Of a DNA stretch of 64,000 nucleotides, positions 39,673 through 50,144 are shown piece after piece. The translations under genes were made by a program, and so were the position numbers. Each line of letters begins with the position of its first letter. Positions within the stretch are counted from its first letter, which is position 1. The notes below the pieces were generated by a model. It saw only the letters and a program-made list of their open reading frames with translations. It searched no databases and was not told where the DNA came from. Source of the stretch: Drosophila miranda (lineage: Eukaryota; Arthropoda; Insecta; Diptera; Drosophilidae); contig NC_046675.1 in NCBI RefSeq assembly GCF_003369915.1, positions 28,024,001-28,088,000 on the forward strand. The letters are read 5' to 3'.

Positions 39673-39953
39673 CTGCAAAATATCTCCCTGGTCCTCTTCT
39701 TCCTCTTCTTCATCACTGCTGGCCCCTTCGCCACGCATTGCCAGCACATGTTCAATCAGCTTTTTTTTCTGCACGAACATTTTGTCCAACAATTCTACAC
39801 AAAAAGCAAAGTCACCATAAAGAGAGGCGCCCAAATGTGCAACCTTTATCAAATATCATAATAGATTTACTAGATTTGCAATCGCTGTCTGTTTTTCTAC
39901 AATGCGAAAGTTTACGTCACACCAGGAATTGAACAAACAAAAATACGCGCCAT
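39673..39953 (-). CDS. Candidate small two-exon gene upstream of the dynein gene
   Basis: Exon 39953-39923 (MARIFVCSIP plus one base) joins 39794-39673 in phase to encode a 51-residue stretch, MARIFVCSIPELLDKMFVQK then a basic-hydrophobic segment and an acidic EEEEEEDQGDILQ tail. The second exon is flanked by a good acceptor (TTTTTGTGTAG) and a CAG|GTGCC donor. If that donor is not used, the frame runs on to a stop at 39589. No downstream exon was found before the dynein ATG. It could be a separate small gene or an alternative 5' end of the dynein transcript, since its last phase (0) fits dynein exon 2. Confidence 0.4.
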
Positions 39954-40259
39954 GTTGCCCAGCAACTGATCAGTGTTGAAAAGCACACTAAGTGAACCAA
40001 TCGGAACTAGTCCGTCGTATCGGTTCACTGTTTTAGCTGTATTCAGCTTGAAGAAAACGAAAAAATAAAGAACATTTTTATTAAGAGCGTAACTAAAGGT
40101 TTTCACAATTTTGTATTAAGGGGATAGTTAATATGGTTTGTACAGTATTTCCTATAACTCATCTAGCTCTGTGGAATGACCCACACGAATACTAATTCGT
40201 GATCAGTTTCCTGTCTGGTACGAAATTTATTGATCAATCGGATAAAATTATATTTTAAG

Positions 40260-40690
40260 GGCTGAGGGTCCTAGTTGGAAGAAGGTCCTACAAGAAGAAT
40301 TTACAATCGTTTATATTTTTCGCCATTTACCTCAAGAAGTCGAACCATTTAAATAGAGGAGGCTTTAGTGTGCCAAGGTCGGTTTGTCATCATACTAGAC
40401 GCTATGTTGTTGTTGGGGAACCAAAATTGAAGCAAAAACAATCGAAGTCAAGTATTTAAAATAAGCCAGTCAAGTAGAAAATAAATTCATTAATTGAATA
40501 AAACTATGTGGGCAGGGCTGAGAGATAGTTAGCTAGTAATATTCCACGGAATATAAAAATCAAGGAATATAGACCTTGAATTCGTTAGTATATTTACGGT
40601 ATATTTTTAAAATGAGACAGTTTATTTTGGTATATTTCTGAGGGTCGGGCGGTATATTTTAACAATAAGTCCGCGGTCGCACTGGCGCTT
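40260..40690 (+). repeat. Dispersed promoter-associated repeat, copy 2 (upstream of the Tudor gene)
   Basis: Blocks in order: GAATTTACAATCGT with CGCCATTTACCTCAAG (about 40300-40340), TTTAAATAGAGGAGGCTTTA, AGCCAGTCAAGTAGAAAAT, AAACTATGTGGGCAGGGCT, TAGCTAGTAATATTCCACGG, GTATATTTACGGTATATTTT, GGTATATTTCTGAGGGTC, and motif 1 CGGTCGCACTG at 40674-40684. The same order is found near 44030-44400 and around the Harbinger insertion. It ends about 90 bp before the ATG of the next gene, in the same direction. Confidence 0.75.
40674..40684 (+). promoter_or_regulatory. Motif 1 core promoter element of the Tudor gene
   Basis: CGGTCGCACTG matches Ohler motif 1 with one change. It is preceded by motif-6-like GGTATATTTT (40651-40660) and followed by a short 5' UTR to the ATG at 40775. 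Confidence 0.55.
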
Positions 40691-40774
40691 ACAGTTATTT
40701 AAAAAAATTCTGCATCGAGTTTTGAAGCTTTAGTGCTAGTTGGTTTTTTTTGTGTGTTTTTAGGTTTGTAAACA

Positions 40775-43237
40775 ATGGACAAACTTTTAGAGGATTGGTC
40801 AAAGTGGAATCCCATGGCCTTGGATTATTACGACGAATCCCTTAATATTTATGCCGATGAGTCTGGCCAAAATGTGGTTGAGAAAGCGCACCGACCATTG
40901 AAGCCGAGCGACATGCGTAAAAAGAAGCAAACGGGCACTGCGAACGCCAAATATCCGTATCTGGTTCTAAGGAAAAAAGTAAGATTTATTTCCACGTGCT
41001 CTGTGCTGAATTTCTTTGGCCAAATTCATGTCCGCAGCATCGACTATAAGGCTAATTCGGACAGATTCACAGTTTTCTTCAATGACTTGGGGTAGGTAGG
41101 AATGGCTGTATGCGAATCCATGTTTGCTAAATGTGCACATTTTTATCTCGCTGCAGTTCCTTAGAGGCTGCACACTGCCAACTGGAAGAATTTCCTTTAT
41201 TATTTCAGTTGCAACGAAGCGGGATCGGTGGCGAGGAAAAGCCCAAGCCCATGGTGAGCGCCGCCAACCAATTATCCGATCCAGTTAATCTTCCAGCACT
41301 AGTGCCAACTGCTCGTGGCCCAATCGACTTGAAATCACGCACTATACAAACTTCGGCCAGCGCAAATATGCATCCAGAGTTCATAGTAGTTCCAATCGTG
41401 GATGCTTCGTCCTATAAGTCCGGCTCTCTCCTGGCAATTGGAGACGTGGAGAAGCGCTATAAGAGTGTTAAGTTCGAGCATAACTTGGAGCGCCACGGGG
41501 CCTATGTACTTGAGAAACAATATGAAGAGGAAACGTTGACCAAGCCACTGATCCGACAGCTTCGTTTTGGGAGAAAATTGTTTAAGTAAGTAAATAAAGG
41601 CCTGTATCAACGGGGAAGCCATTGGGCTGGCATGTCGTTTAAACAGACCTGAAACGTATGATTTTGTACAATACTTAATTTTCCAGGAACACGGATGTAG
41701 ATGATGTGGATGAAGATGATAACGAGTGTATAGATATGTCTGGATACGAAAAATGCGTGGTCTGCAACGGTTACACATCCATTGTGTGTAAAATTTGCGA
41801 TATGCCCTTTTGCGATGCGTACTGCTGGGGCATTGTCTCCCAGCAGCACGATAGCAAATGCGGCACTGGTCAGAAAGTGGATATTAACGATGAGAATTTC
41901 AGACAATTGATTCTCAAGTCTGGTTTGCCGTCCAAAAATTCCATGGTCACGATTACTGCCTTCGAACAGTCGAATATCGTGTATGTGCGCCCGGCTGATT
42001 TCCTTTCTCAAAAGGCCTACTACCGCGTGCTCGCTGAGATCAGGAAGCATGACAAAGATGTACCCAAGCTTGACCAGCTGCCGGTCTGTGGCCAGATGGT
42101 CCTCTATAAGTTCGAGGGACAAGTTGTACGGGCCATGGTGGTGAATGTTGACAATCCGAAGGACATATGCGTAGTCTCCGTTGATTTTGGCAGCGTTGAA
42201 TACACTAATCCGGGGAACCTGTATCAGTGCAGCTCTTATTTGAGTGATTTGCCGCGCTATGCCGTTCCTGTGAAGCTCCGCGGCGTACCAAGGCGCGCCA
42301 TAACCCCAACTTTGCGGGATGTTATGTACGCAATGCAAGGGTCCTCTTTTGAACTAAGGTACCACAAGCACGAGTACGACCATAAAAACAAAATGCAGAC
42401 GGCAGTGCTATGGTGTATGGAGGAAAATAGAAGCATTAACAGCCTGCTTAAGAAAGTTATAACACCCGTGGAGCCCGCTTTTAATGAGCCCGGGTTCAAT
42501 GAAGATGTAAGATGTACTGCTCTACCAGAATTACGGCTTTTTAAAATCTGATTTTCTCATTAGTTTCTGCCGCATGTGGCTGAGCCACCAGGGAAGAACA
42601 TCGACTTGATTGTCACGGACAACTCGTTCCTAAAGTATGGCATCATCTACTGCACCCCCGCAAAATTGGCAGTGGAGATCACGAAAATGCAGCCAGCGTT
42701 CCAGGACTATGGAGAAAATATTGCCAAAGCTGACACCTATGCCGCTCCGTAAGGACCCAACCGGAGAGAGAGAGAGAGAGAGAATTGCTTGAGCAAATCC
42801 TTCATCAAATTGAATTCTTTTTGCAGGAAAGGACAATTGTGCGTTGCCAAGTATATGGGAAAATGGTATCGCGGCGTTTCGATGGAGCTTGTCGGTGATG
42901 GCTATCCCAGCATCTTGTTCCTGGACTATGGAAATATTGTGCCGATCCACGTGACGGATATCCGTGCATATCCGCAGCAACTAACATACCCCGTATTGAC
43001 TACGGAATACGTTTTGATGGGTAAATTGAGCGAGTGCTTCAATACAAACCAAGATCTAAGTTTATAATTTCTATCTGTATCTCGTGCTTAGGCGTGCCGG
43101 AAATCCTTACGGATGCGCAGGTCAAACGTCTCGAGAATCGTTTCGCCTTGGGTGCCATTGTGACCTGCGATGAGATTGTGAAGAATGAAGAAAACAACTA
43201 CTCCCTTCGCTTTGATGATCTGCAGGAGCATCTATAG
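40775..43237 (+). CDS. CG9684: MYND zinc finger and Tudor domain protein (CG9684-like)
   Basis: Six exons: 40775-41091, 41157-41585, 41687-42506, 42564-42748, 42827-43020, 43092-43237. They join in frame to 696 aa. An N-terminal region with a Tudor/SN-like strand pattern (FGQIHVRSIDYKANSDRFTV) is followed by a MYND-type Cys/His cluster (CVVCN..CKICDMPFC..YC...H..KC). Then come two Tudor domains, QMVLYKFEGQVVRAMVV...VSVDFGSVEYT and GQLCVAKYMGKWYRGVS...LFLDYGN. Tudor domains bind symmetrically dimethylated arginine, and MYND-Tudor proteins of flies act in the germline piRNA system. Choice between CG9684 and CG9925 is from memory and chromosomal context. A polyadenylation signal AATAAA lies at 43393-43398. 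Confidence 0.85.
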
Positions 43238-43439
43238 CGGAACATTCTATTGGTGCCAAACTACTGGTATATTGTACAGTTTCTGTGCACAAAGACAGGG
43301 CCTAATGCCATTTAATTCCATTATATACAGAATTTCTGTATAAATCTTCAATCTTTAAATCTTCATTATATACAATACAATCAATACAAAATAATAAAGA
43401 ATACAAAAAAAGCGCTATAGGTTTTCCCTATTTTTCATT

Positions 43440-44415
43440 CACACCAAAAGCTTTATTTTGTACAGTCTGCATTCATATGATTTTTATTTTTTGCTTCTGT
43501 TGTAGACTTTTTGCCATTTGTAAAGGGACCAAAATATGAATTTTTCCATAATTTGCGCCAATCTAAAGCCTCAACTGACAAATTTACCAAAGGACAATAT
43601 ATGTAGTAGATAAGATGTATAAAATTATGTGGGCATAGCTGGGCGTTCTTTCTAGCTAGTATTATTCGACGGAATATCAAAATATAGCAATATGAACGAC
43701 TATCCTCTTCGTTTGTCTTGTTTGCCCATTTTCGCTAAAACCTTTTCATTTTTTGACCTATTTCGCTATAACCTTTTTTACGAAAAATCCAATAAAAGCC
43801 AGTCTTAAGAATAAGCCAGTTAAGCAGAAAAACGATTCATCAATCGTATAAAACTATGTGGGCATGGCTATATGTTCTATATAGCTAATAATATTCGACG
43901 GAACATCAAAATTGAGCAATATGGTTGCGAATCCTTGACGGTGAACGATTAACCTATTATAAGCCAATGGGGTATTTCAATTTTCCACCGAAAATAATGA
44001 AAATTAAATAATGTAGCGCAGTTCAGGTTTTCTACAAGACGAATTTACAATCGTCAATATTTTCCGCCATTTACCTCAAGTAGTTGAACTATTTAAATAT
44101 AGGGGCTTAAGTGGGCTAAGTTCGGTTTTTCATCATACGAGACGCTTATTGTTGTTGAGAAACCAAAATTGAGGCAAAAAAAATCAAAGTCAAGTATTCA
44201 AAATAAACCAGTCAAGTAGAAAAAGAATTCTTTAATTGGATAAAATTATGATGGCATGGCTAAATGTTCTATATAGCTAGTAATATTCCACGGAATATCA
44301 ATAATGAGGAATATCTATAACAGAACTTGACTTCGTCAGTATATTTACGGTAAATTTTGAAAATGAGGCGGTATATTTCGGTGCTGTTCTGAGGGTCATA
44401 CTGTAGAAATACTGG
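43440..44415 (+). repeat. Dispersed promoter-associated repeat, copy 3 (tandem units)
   Basis: Three core units with AAAATTATGTGGGCA-like sequence at about 43621, 43846 and 44241, each followed by TTCTATATAGCTAGTAAT-like and GACGGAATATCAAAAT-like blocks. The last unit runs into GTCAGTATATTTACGG, GGCGGTATATTTCGG and CTGAGGGTCATACTG. It fills most of the interval between the Tudor gene's 3' end and the Nup93 promoter. No coding potential is seen. Confidence 0.75.
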
Positions 44416-44419
44416 TTTT

Positions 44420-44680
44420 CGCCGCGCTCCCATGGTATTTTTGTCAATTTCATCAATCTATTAATTTAATTTTCAATGCTATATAGAAATCCAATAAAAG
44501 GAAGTATTTCGAATAGGCCAATCATGTATAGAATTGATTCATCAATCGTATAAAATTATGATGGCATGGTTAAATGTTTTATATAGCTAGTAATACTCGA
44601 CGGAATATGAAAAACGAGGAATATGTAAAATAGAAGGTCGGATGATATATTTTATCGATAAGTCCGCGGTCACACTGCCT
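44420..44680 (+). repeat. Dispersed promoter-associated repeat, copy 4 (Nup93 promoter)
   Basis: Begins with GGTATTTTTGTCAATTTCAT and TAGAAATCCAATAAAAGGAA, then ATTGATTCATCAATCG, AAAATTATGATGGCATGGTT, TATATAGCTAGTAATACTCG, and ends in a DRE and motif 1. The first blocks match 51513-51620, in the half of the glorund copy right of the Harbinger insertion. Confidence 0.75.
44653..44677 (+). promoter_or_regulatory. Nup93 core promoter: DRE plus motif 1
   Basis: DRE TATCGATA (44653-44660) is followed by motif 1 CGGTCACACTG (44667-44677), 56 bp before the ATG. DRE plus motif 1 is the standard housekeeping core promoter in Drosophila. These lie at the 3' end of a repeat copy. Confidence 0.75.
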
Positions 44681-44732
44681 ACAAATTTCCGCCTGGCGGC
44701 AATTTATTTATTTACATTTATTGACACTCAAA

Positions 44733-47311
44733 ATGGATTTAAATACGTTGCTGCAGAGCGCCCAGAACCTGACAAATGCGGCCAAAGCCGAGTACGAGAT
44801 GCCTCAGGTGGAGCGTACGCTCCAACAGGTGTTGCAGGCCACCACGGAGCTACACTCGCGCGTCACTCAGTCCAGCAACAAAGATATACAAGCGTAAGTA
44901 AAGTAAAGCAATTGTGCGATTTCCCAGGCTGATCAGGTTTCTGCGGCAGGCATATACTGCTCGGTTCCAAGGGCATAGATCTTCCCAAGCTTACCCAAAA
45001 GCTGGAGGCGCTCAATGCACGAAAAACCTTCGAACCGGTCGATGTGGTTGGGGCTGACACGGATGTGTGCACATTCCTGAAAAACGAGCGCGAGAACGCC
45101 ATACTTTCAGTGATTGAGGATACCAATACAAACGTGAGTACATGGTTTTGCTGCTCCTCCTACATTCAGTAGAATGGCCTTCTTCTTTAACAGATCAGTG
45201 AAACGGTGAGCAAACAGAAGTGGGAGAACCTGAACAGCACTTGGAATGAGGAGAAAAGCCGGTTGCTGGACGCCCTGATTGGACCCTCGCAGAACTTTAT
45301 CGATCTGCAGCGTCTGCCAGAGCACATTACCCTCGATCCCAACTTGCCGATAAGCAGATGCCTCAGCCGAATGGAGCTTATCTACGCCCAGGAGCTGCGC
45401 CACTATAACGAACTGCTGCTGAAGGGCGCCCACCGACCAAATCTTGTGCAGAAGTTTGCCGTGTTGACCAGCAGCTTTGGCGATGATCGGCTGACAGACA
45501 TGTGGTCAACGGTGGCCGCCGTGACGCAGGTGAACGAGCCCCTACACAGCGATCCCATCAAAGCTCGCCAGCAGCGGCCAGAGTTTGTTATTAACGCCAA
45601 ATCGTGTCTCGAGAGGCACTACAAGATCTACATGTGTATCGTGGTGGGGGCTGCCCGCTCCAGCAATTGCTATCAACTGGTACGCGCCTATGTGACCAAT
45701 CGATTCAGCGCTCAGCAGACAATCGGCCTAGTGGACACGTTGGACGACAAGCCACTGTGGCCCATGGTCTACTATTCCCTGCGCTGTGGAGCAGCAGAGG
45801 CGGCTGTGGAATTCCTGCACGAGGCCGGACCCAGTTACGAAGACTTTGCCCAGGTCATCGCCGATCGCAGCGCGGGCGCCGTGAATCCGAGGACAGAGAC
45901 ACAGTTGAAGCTGCAGTACGCCAACAAGATTAAGAACTCCACAGATGCATATAAGAAGGCAGTGTACTGCTTAATCCTGGGCTGCGACCCCAACGAGTTG
46001 CACGGCGAGGTGGGCAAGGCTATCGACGACTATTTATGGATCAAGCTGGCTATGCTCCGTCCCGGGGATGCCGCCGGCTATGGTAGGCTCCAGTCGGAGA
46101 TCCTCGAGAAGTATGGAGAAAAGCATTTCCATGCCAGCAACCAGACTGACGTCTATTTCAAAGCCCTGGTTCTTGTCGGCCTTTTTGAAGCCTCGATTGA
46201 GCTACTGGCCCGCAATGGTCAATCCGTTCATGCCGTCCACATGGCCATTGCCCTGCACGAGCTGGGGGTGCTGGGCGGAGCCCGCAGTGTCTCGCAACCG
46301 TTGCTGTCCATCGACATCGCCGACCCTCAGCCGCTGCGCCGCCTCAATCTGACGAGATTGGTCCGGCTGTACGCGCAGCGCTTCGAGCGCACGGATACGA
46401 CGGAGGCTCTTAACTACTACTTCACCCTACGTTGCTTGCGAGATCCGAAGGGCCGGAACATGTTCCTCACCTGCGTCTGTGATCTGGTGGTAGGCAGCGG
46501 GGCGCTGGATACCAGCATTTTCGACTTGATATTCGGCCAGCGGATGACTGATGCCGACGAAGAGGTTCCAGGGTGAGTCTGAGTGTATTTCTCCGTGCCC
46601 CCCCACCAGCATATCACTTTCTTTAATTCCGTTCTTAGAGGAGTATTCCGCCAATTTGATTGTCCGGAGTTCGACACGAACACCACGGCCTCGCTGATCG
46701 CAGAAGAGCTGGTTGCCCGAGGCAGCTTCGAAATAGCCGTGCGGCTTTACGAGTTGGCTGGCAACTACAACCTCGCCCTGAAGCACTTCAACATTCTTCT
46801 GGCACAGGTCGTGCAGTTGTCGCCGCAGGAGGGATCACAGCGGGCCCGTCTTCGAGACGAGGCTAATCGATTTAGCAGACTCTTGGCAGCGCTCCGTATA
46901 GATGTGGAGCCCAAAATAAGGGGCAGCTTTGCACTGCTGCAGCTGCTCCTCGTTTTCTTTGACCTCCATCATGAGGGGAAGCTGGTCCAAGCTCTAGAAC
47001 AGCTGCAGCGCACGAAGCTGATGCCAAACACCACGGATGATGTGGAGGGCTGTTTGACCACCATCAAGAAACTCAGCGGAGAGGTCATCAAGGTGATCCC
47101 CGACGTGTTGGTGGCTGCCATGGACATCACACTCACCCAGTACAACCAGTTGAAGCCGTCGGGCACCTGTAGCTCGAATCAGCTGCAGTTGCAGCTCGAA
47201 AAGTTGCGAGTGCGGGCCAAAGCCTTGTCCAACCTCGCCGCCAGCATGCCTTTCCGCATGCCCTACGAAACCAACAAACGTCTGATGCAGCTGGAGCTGA
47301 TGATGCACTAG
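44733..47311 (+). CDS. Nup93: Nucleoporin Nup93 (Nic96 family)
   Basis: Four exons, 44733-44893, 44950-45133, 45194-46572 and 46639-47311, join to 798 aa, close to the usual 820. The N-terminus (MDLNTLLQSAQNLTNAAKAE) and the alpha-helical Nic96 body match the Nup93 family (KARTFEPV-like, GPSQNFIDL, LAGNYNLALKHFN). Nup93 is a scaffold of the inner ring of the nuclear pore, anchoring Nup62 complex and Nup205. Drosophila has two paralogues, and I cannot be sure which one this is (a third-chromosome position suggests Nup93-2). AATAAA at 47313-47318 overlaps the end of the gene, very close to the converging THAP gene. Confidence 0.93.
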
Positions 47312-47357
47312 AATAAAAGTATGCTAACCTGTACAGGAGATCAGATATGTACTCTAT

Positions 47358-48189
47358 TTATTTCATCAGCATGAAAATGTACTCCTCCTCTTCCTCCTCT
47401 TCGGTGTCCGCGTGATCTTCAAGTCTCTGCTCAAGTTCCTGTATTCTAAGAAGAGCAGCAGCCAGCTTTTGCTGCAAGCTAACGCTGATGTCTTTGGTTC
47501 CTTGGCAGGATGGACATGATTCAGCCCCATCAGTACCTTTCGAATTGTCCTCGTCGATTCCCTCATCTTCAGCCTCGTTCCTGAGAGGGAGATCCAAGGG
47601 ATCTTCAGTGTCAGTGCCAAGATTCAGTTCAGGTAAGGCTTGCTTTGGCAACTTGCTGTTTTTGTTGGGCAGCAGACTCGGACGAAAGTGTCTGGAGCAT
47701 ATGAACGGCCACTTTAGACCGTCTTTAAGCCTGCACAGCTTCATCCACTCTGTTCGCAACTGCGGCTCTGTGGGAAAACAGTGCAATCTATCGGGCGGCG
47801 ATCGTGTCGTGCAATCCCCGATGCAGCACTTTCGCACCAACTTTTTCTTCTTTGCGGCGCCATGGTGCAGTCCGTCTGTCTTGCCTGAAAATCAAAGGAT
47901 CGTCAGAGTATATATCCTTTAGCTACTACTAATAGTGACCTGACCTACCCACAAAGAGCGTTGGTACTGCCCAGGCGAACAATTTGGACTTGCCGAAACA
48001 GTGCGGCTCAAAGTGTCGCCGGCACACCCGTCGATTCGAGAGTTTTGCGTCCTTTGGCATGCAGAGATTCTCCATCCACTTCAGCCTGACGCCCGGCTTT
48101 GTAGGAAACTTGAACATAGAGCTGCTGTCTTGCAAGCCACTCTCGTGACATTCGGAAACAGTGCAACAAAGTCGTTCATATTTAATCAT
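47358..48189 (-). CDS. Protein with two THAP domains
   Basis: Two exons, 48189-47949 and 47884-47358, join in phase to 255 aa. Each exon begins a C2CH THAP zinc finger: the first CCTVSECHE...FKFPTKPGVRLKWMENL...RRVCRRHFEPHCF (aa 8-65), the second CCIGDCTTR...HCFPTEPQLRTEWMKL...FICSRHFRP (about aa 97-150). The C-terminal part is acidic with a short leucine coiled coil (LRIQELEQRLEDH). THAP fingers bind DNA and many such genes derive from P-element transposases. No transposase catalytic region is left here. The specific fly gene was not recognised. A GGTCACA motif on the minus strand near 48214-48220 is a possible promoter element. Confidence 0.85.
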
Positions 48190-48479
48190 TTTTTTGTTTT
48201 TTTTTTTTGATTATGTGACCCTGAAGTGAAATGGAGAAAGGCCGTTTCTAAGCTTGTCTTTAAATTTTGTCCTTTTCCAAGCACTCCATTTTATATAATA
48301 GCTGGAAACTCGATTTGAAGTGCTACGACAAGTGATATTTGGACAGCATTTAATGCATTAAGCGTCTAAGAACATTAAATATTTATTTCAAATTGTTTTT
48401 TGTTCAACCGAAATTTATCGATTCCCAAAAAATTCAGACCCCTTTTTTGTCTACATTTTCCCGCTTCTCCGTCTGGTCA

Positions 48480-48778
48480 CACTAAAGACTGCGAATAAAC
48501 GAAGGTGATTGCAGTTTTTGGCTCTCTTTTCGCTCTCTCTGAAGCGGTTCAACGGAATATCAAAATAAGACCGATTACTCTCTTACTTGTTTTTGTTTGA
48601 CCTTTTTCGCCAGAAGTAATGAAAGTTTAATAATTTTAGACCAGTTCAGGTGAAAGATATCGTGGTTGTTTTTAAGTTCAGCGGAAAGATGACATGGATC
48701 TCCAAAAATTATTTACAATCAGTAATATTTTCCGCCATTTTCCTGAAGTCTTTGAAATATTTAAAAAGAGGGGGTTAA
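48480..48778 (+). repeat. Dispersed promoter-associated repeat, copy 5, left part
   Basis: Carries AACGGAATATCAAAATAAG (48552-48570), AATTATTTACAATCAGTAAT, TTTTCCGCCATTTTCCTGAA and AATATTTAAAAAGAGGGGGT, matching 43980-44110 and 40300-40360. It is cut at GGGGTTAA by the Harbinger element, and continues at 51477. A motif 1 sequence, TGGTCACACTA, lies just upstream at about 48473. Confidence 0.65.
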
Positions 48779-49083
48779 TAGGCTCATCACACTGACGACC
48801 ATCCACCATCCATTTCGGGGATGGTCCGTAAGGTTTTGCCGTTCCGAAAATTTCCCAGTTAGTCCACCATCCATTTTGGATGTTCCTAAACCGCACGTTT
48901 CTATGCGATAGTTAGCCGATGGTTTTCAAATGCAACTCTGAATAATTGTCATTCACAATGGAAAAATGGTATTCACTGCGAAAACGTAAACAATGATTGT
49001 AACAAAATTAACAAAAAACAAAAACAAGAACAGAACAGCTCGGAAGGACAGCAGACCAAATTTTTGAAAAACTTATTAATAAA

Positions 49084-49303
49084 ATGGATTTAGTGCCAGA
49101 AAACTCCTCCAGTGGTACGTTGAATAGATATATTTGTTTTTTATTGTTTATAATATATAATATTATTACACAATGCAGCAAACAAGAGAACAACAGCAGG
49201 CGGCAGGGTGAAATGGAGTGCCGCGCTTGAGAGCCTGCTGATTGACATATGGAAGGAGAAAATTGAAGATTTGCGCGGACCACGCAAAAATGCACATGTG
49301 TAA
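49084..49303 (+). pseudogene. Harbinger Myb/SANT-like protein, N-terminal fragment
   Basis: Exons 49084-49114 and 49179-49303 join in phase. After VKWSAALESLLIDIWKEKIE and DLRGPRKNAHV the frame stops, in the middle of the first Myb-like helix region. The rest of the domain is missing. Confidence 0.6.
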
Positions 49304-49779
49304 ATTAAGTTGTCCGTATGTCCAAGTAGCCTTAGCTGCTTGATGCGGTGGTCCTCGTGCGGTTTCCGTGGTATAGAATCCTTTATGAAGATTATGTTGG
49401 AGAGATAACTGTCTCTCTTATCACTGGCCTTGTGGTACAGTGGTATAGAATTAATAATTCAAAGTGTTTACGGCTGGTTGCCGGAGCAAGGTTTATTAAC
49501 AAGCGTTAGCTTTCGTTATAAGAACAGAACTAAAACTAGGAGCCACCAGCAAGCTGGGGCATAAAGTCTGCTGAATCAAAAGTATTTAATTGCCAAAGAA
49601 TGCAAAGCTACAAAATATATGTACTTAGAGCTACAAAGCTACAGTCGGTAAGCCGACTTGGCATAAGCGATAATGCTGATCTTGCGGCATGTGCAAGATA
49701 TCAGATTACCGCCGGTTGACCGTCACATTCAGGGCGCTGAACTGAAGTTCGCTGATTTGGCATCTTGAGTGCAAACAAC
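49304..49779. other. Unexplained insert between the halves of the Harbinger Myb-like gene
   Basis: About 475 bp with no similarity that I recognise to the Myb-like reading frame on either side. It includes a TGGTACAGTGG sequence (about 49433) that fits a pol III A box, and could be a second, smaller insertion or a solo LTR-like remnant. Confidence 0.35.
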
Positions 49780-50140
49780 ATGGAGCAGAGCACATTGGAC
49801 AACGACAGTAAGTTTTATTAATTTATTGCTAAAAAAATATATTTCATTTAAGGTGTTCATTGCAGATCCTGATGAGTACTTTTCGGATATTATTGAGATG
49901 GACCTGGACGGATCTTGTAGCTCCAGCACCTTGTCTGGGCGTCCGCCAAAGAAAAAGAAAAAGACCGACATTTCGTGGCTGGCAGAGATCGCCCAGGAGC
50001 GTCTCGAACAACAAAAGGACCACCACAGAAAGAAGGAGGAGCACGACGTTAGGCAGGAGAAGATGGTGCAGGACTTGATCAGCACCCAAACAAAATTCCA
50101 GAACGACTTATTAGAAGTTTTAAAAAATAAAAATAAATAA
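49780..50140 (+). pseudogene. Harbinger Myb-like protein, C-terminal part
   Basis: Exons 49780-49807 and 49866-50140 encode about 100 aa: an acidic stretch (DEYFSDIIEMDLDG), a basic patch (RPPKKKKKTDISWL) and a charged helix (EIAQERLEQQKDHHRKKEEH). This resembles the C-terminus of Harbinger accessory proteins that bind the transposase and import it to the nucleus. Confidence 0.55.
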
Positions 50141-50144
50141 GTTT

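Noticed and set aside
49425..49500. tRNA gene suggested by the TGGTACAGTGG motif
   Set aside because: No cloverleaf or B box can be drawn around it. Only the A-box-like string is present.
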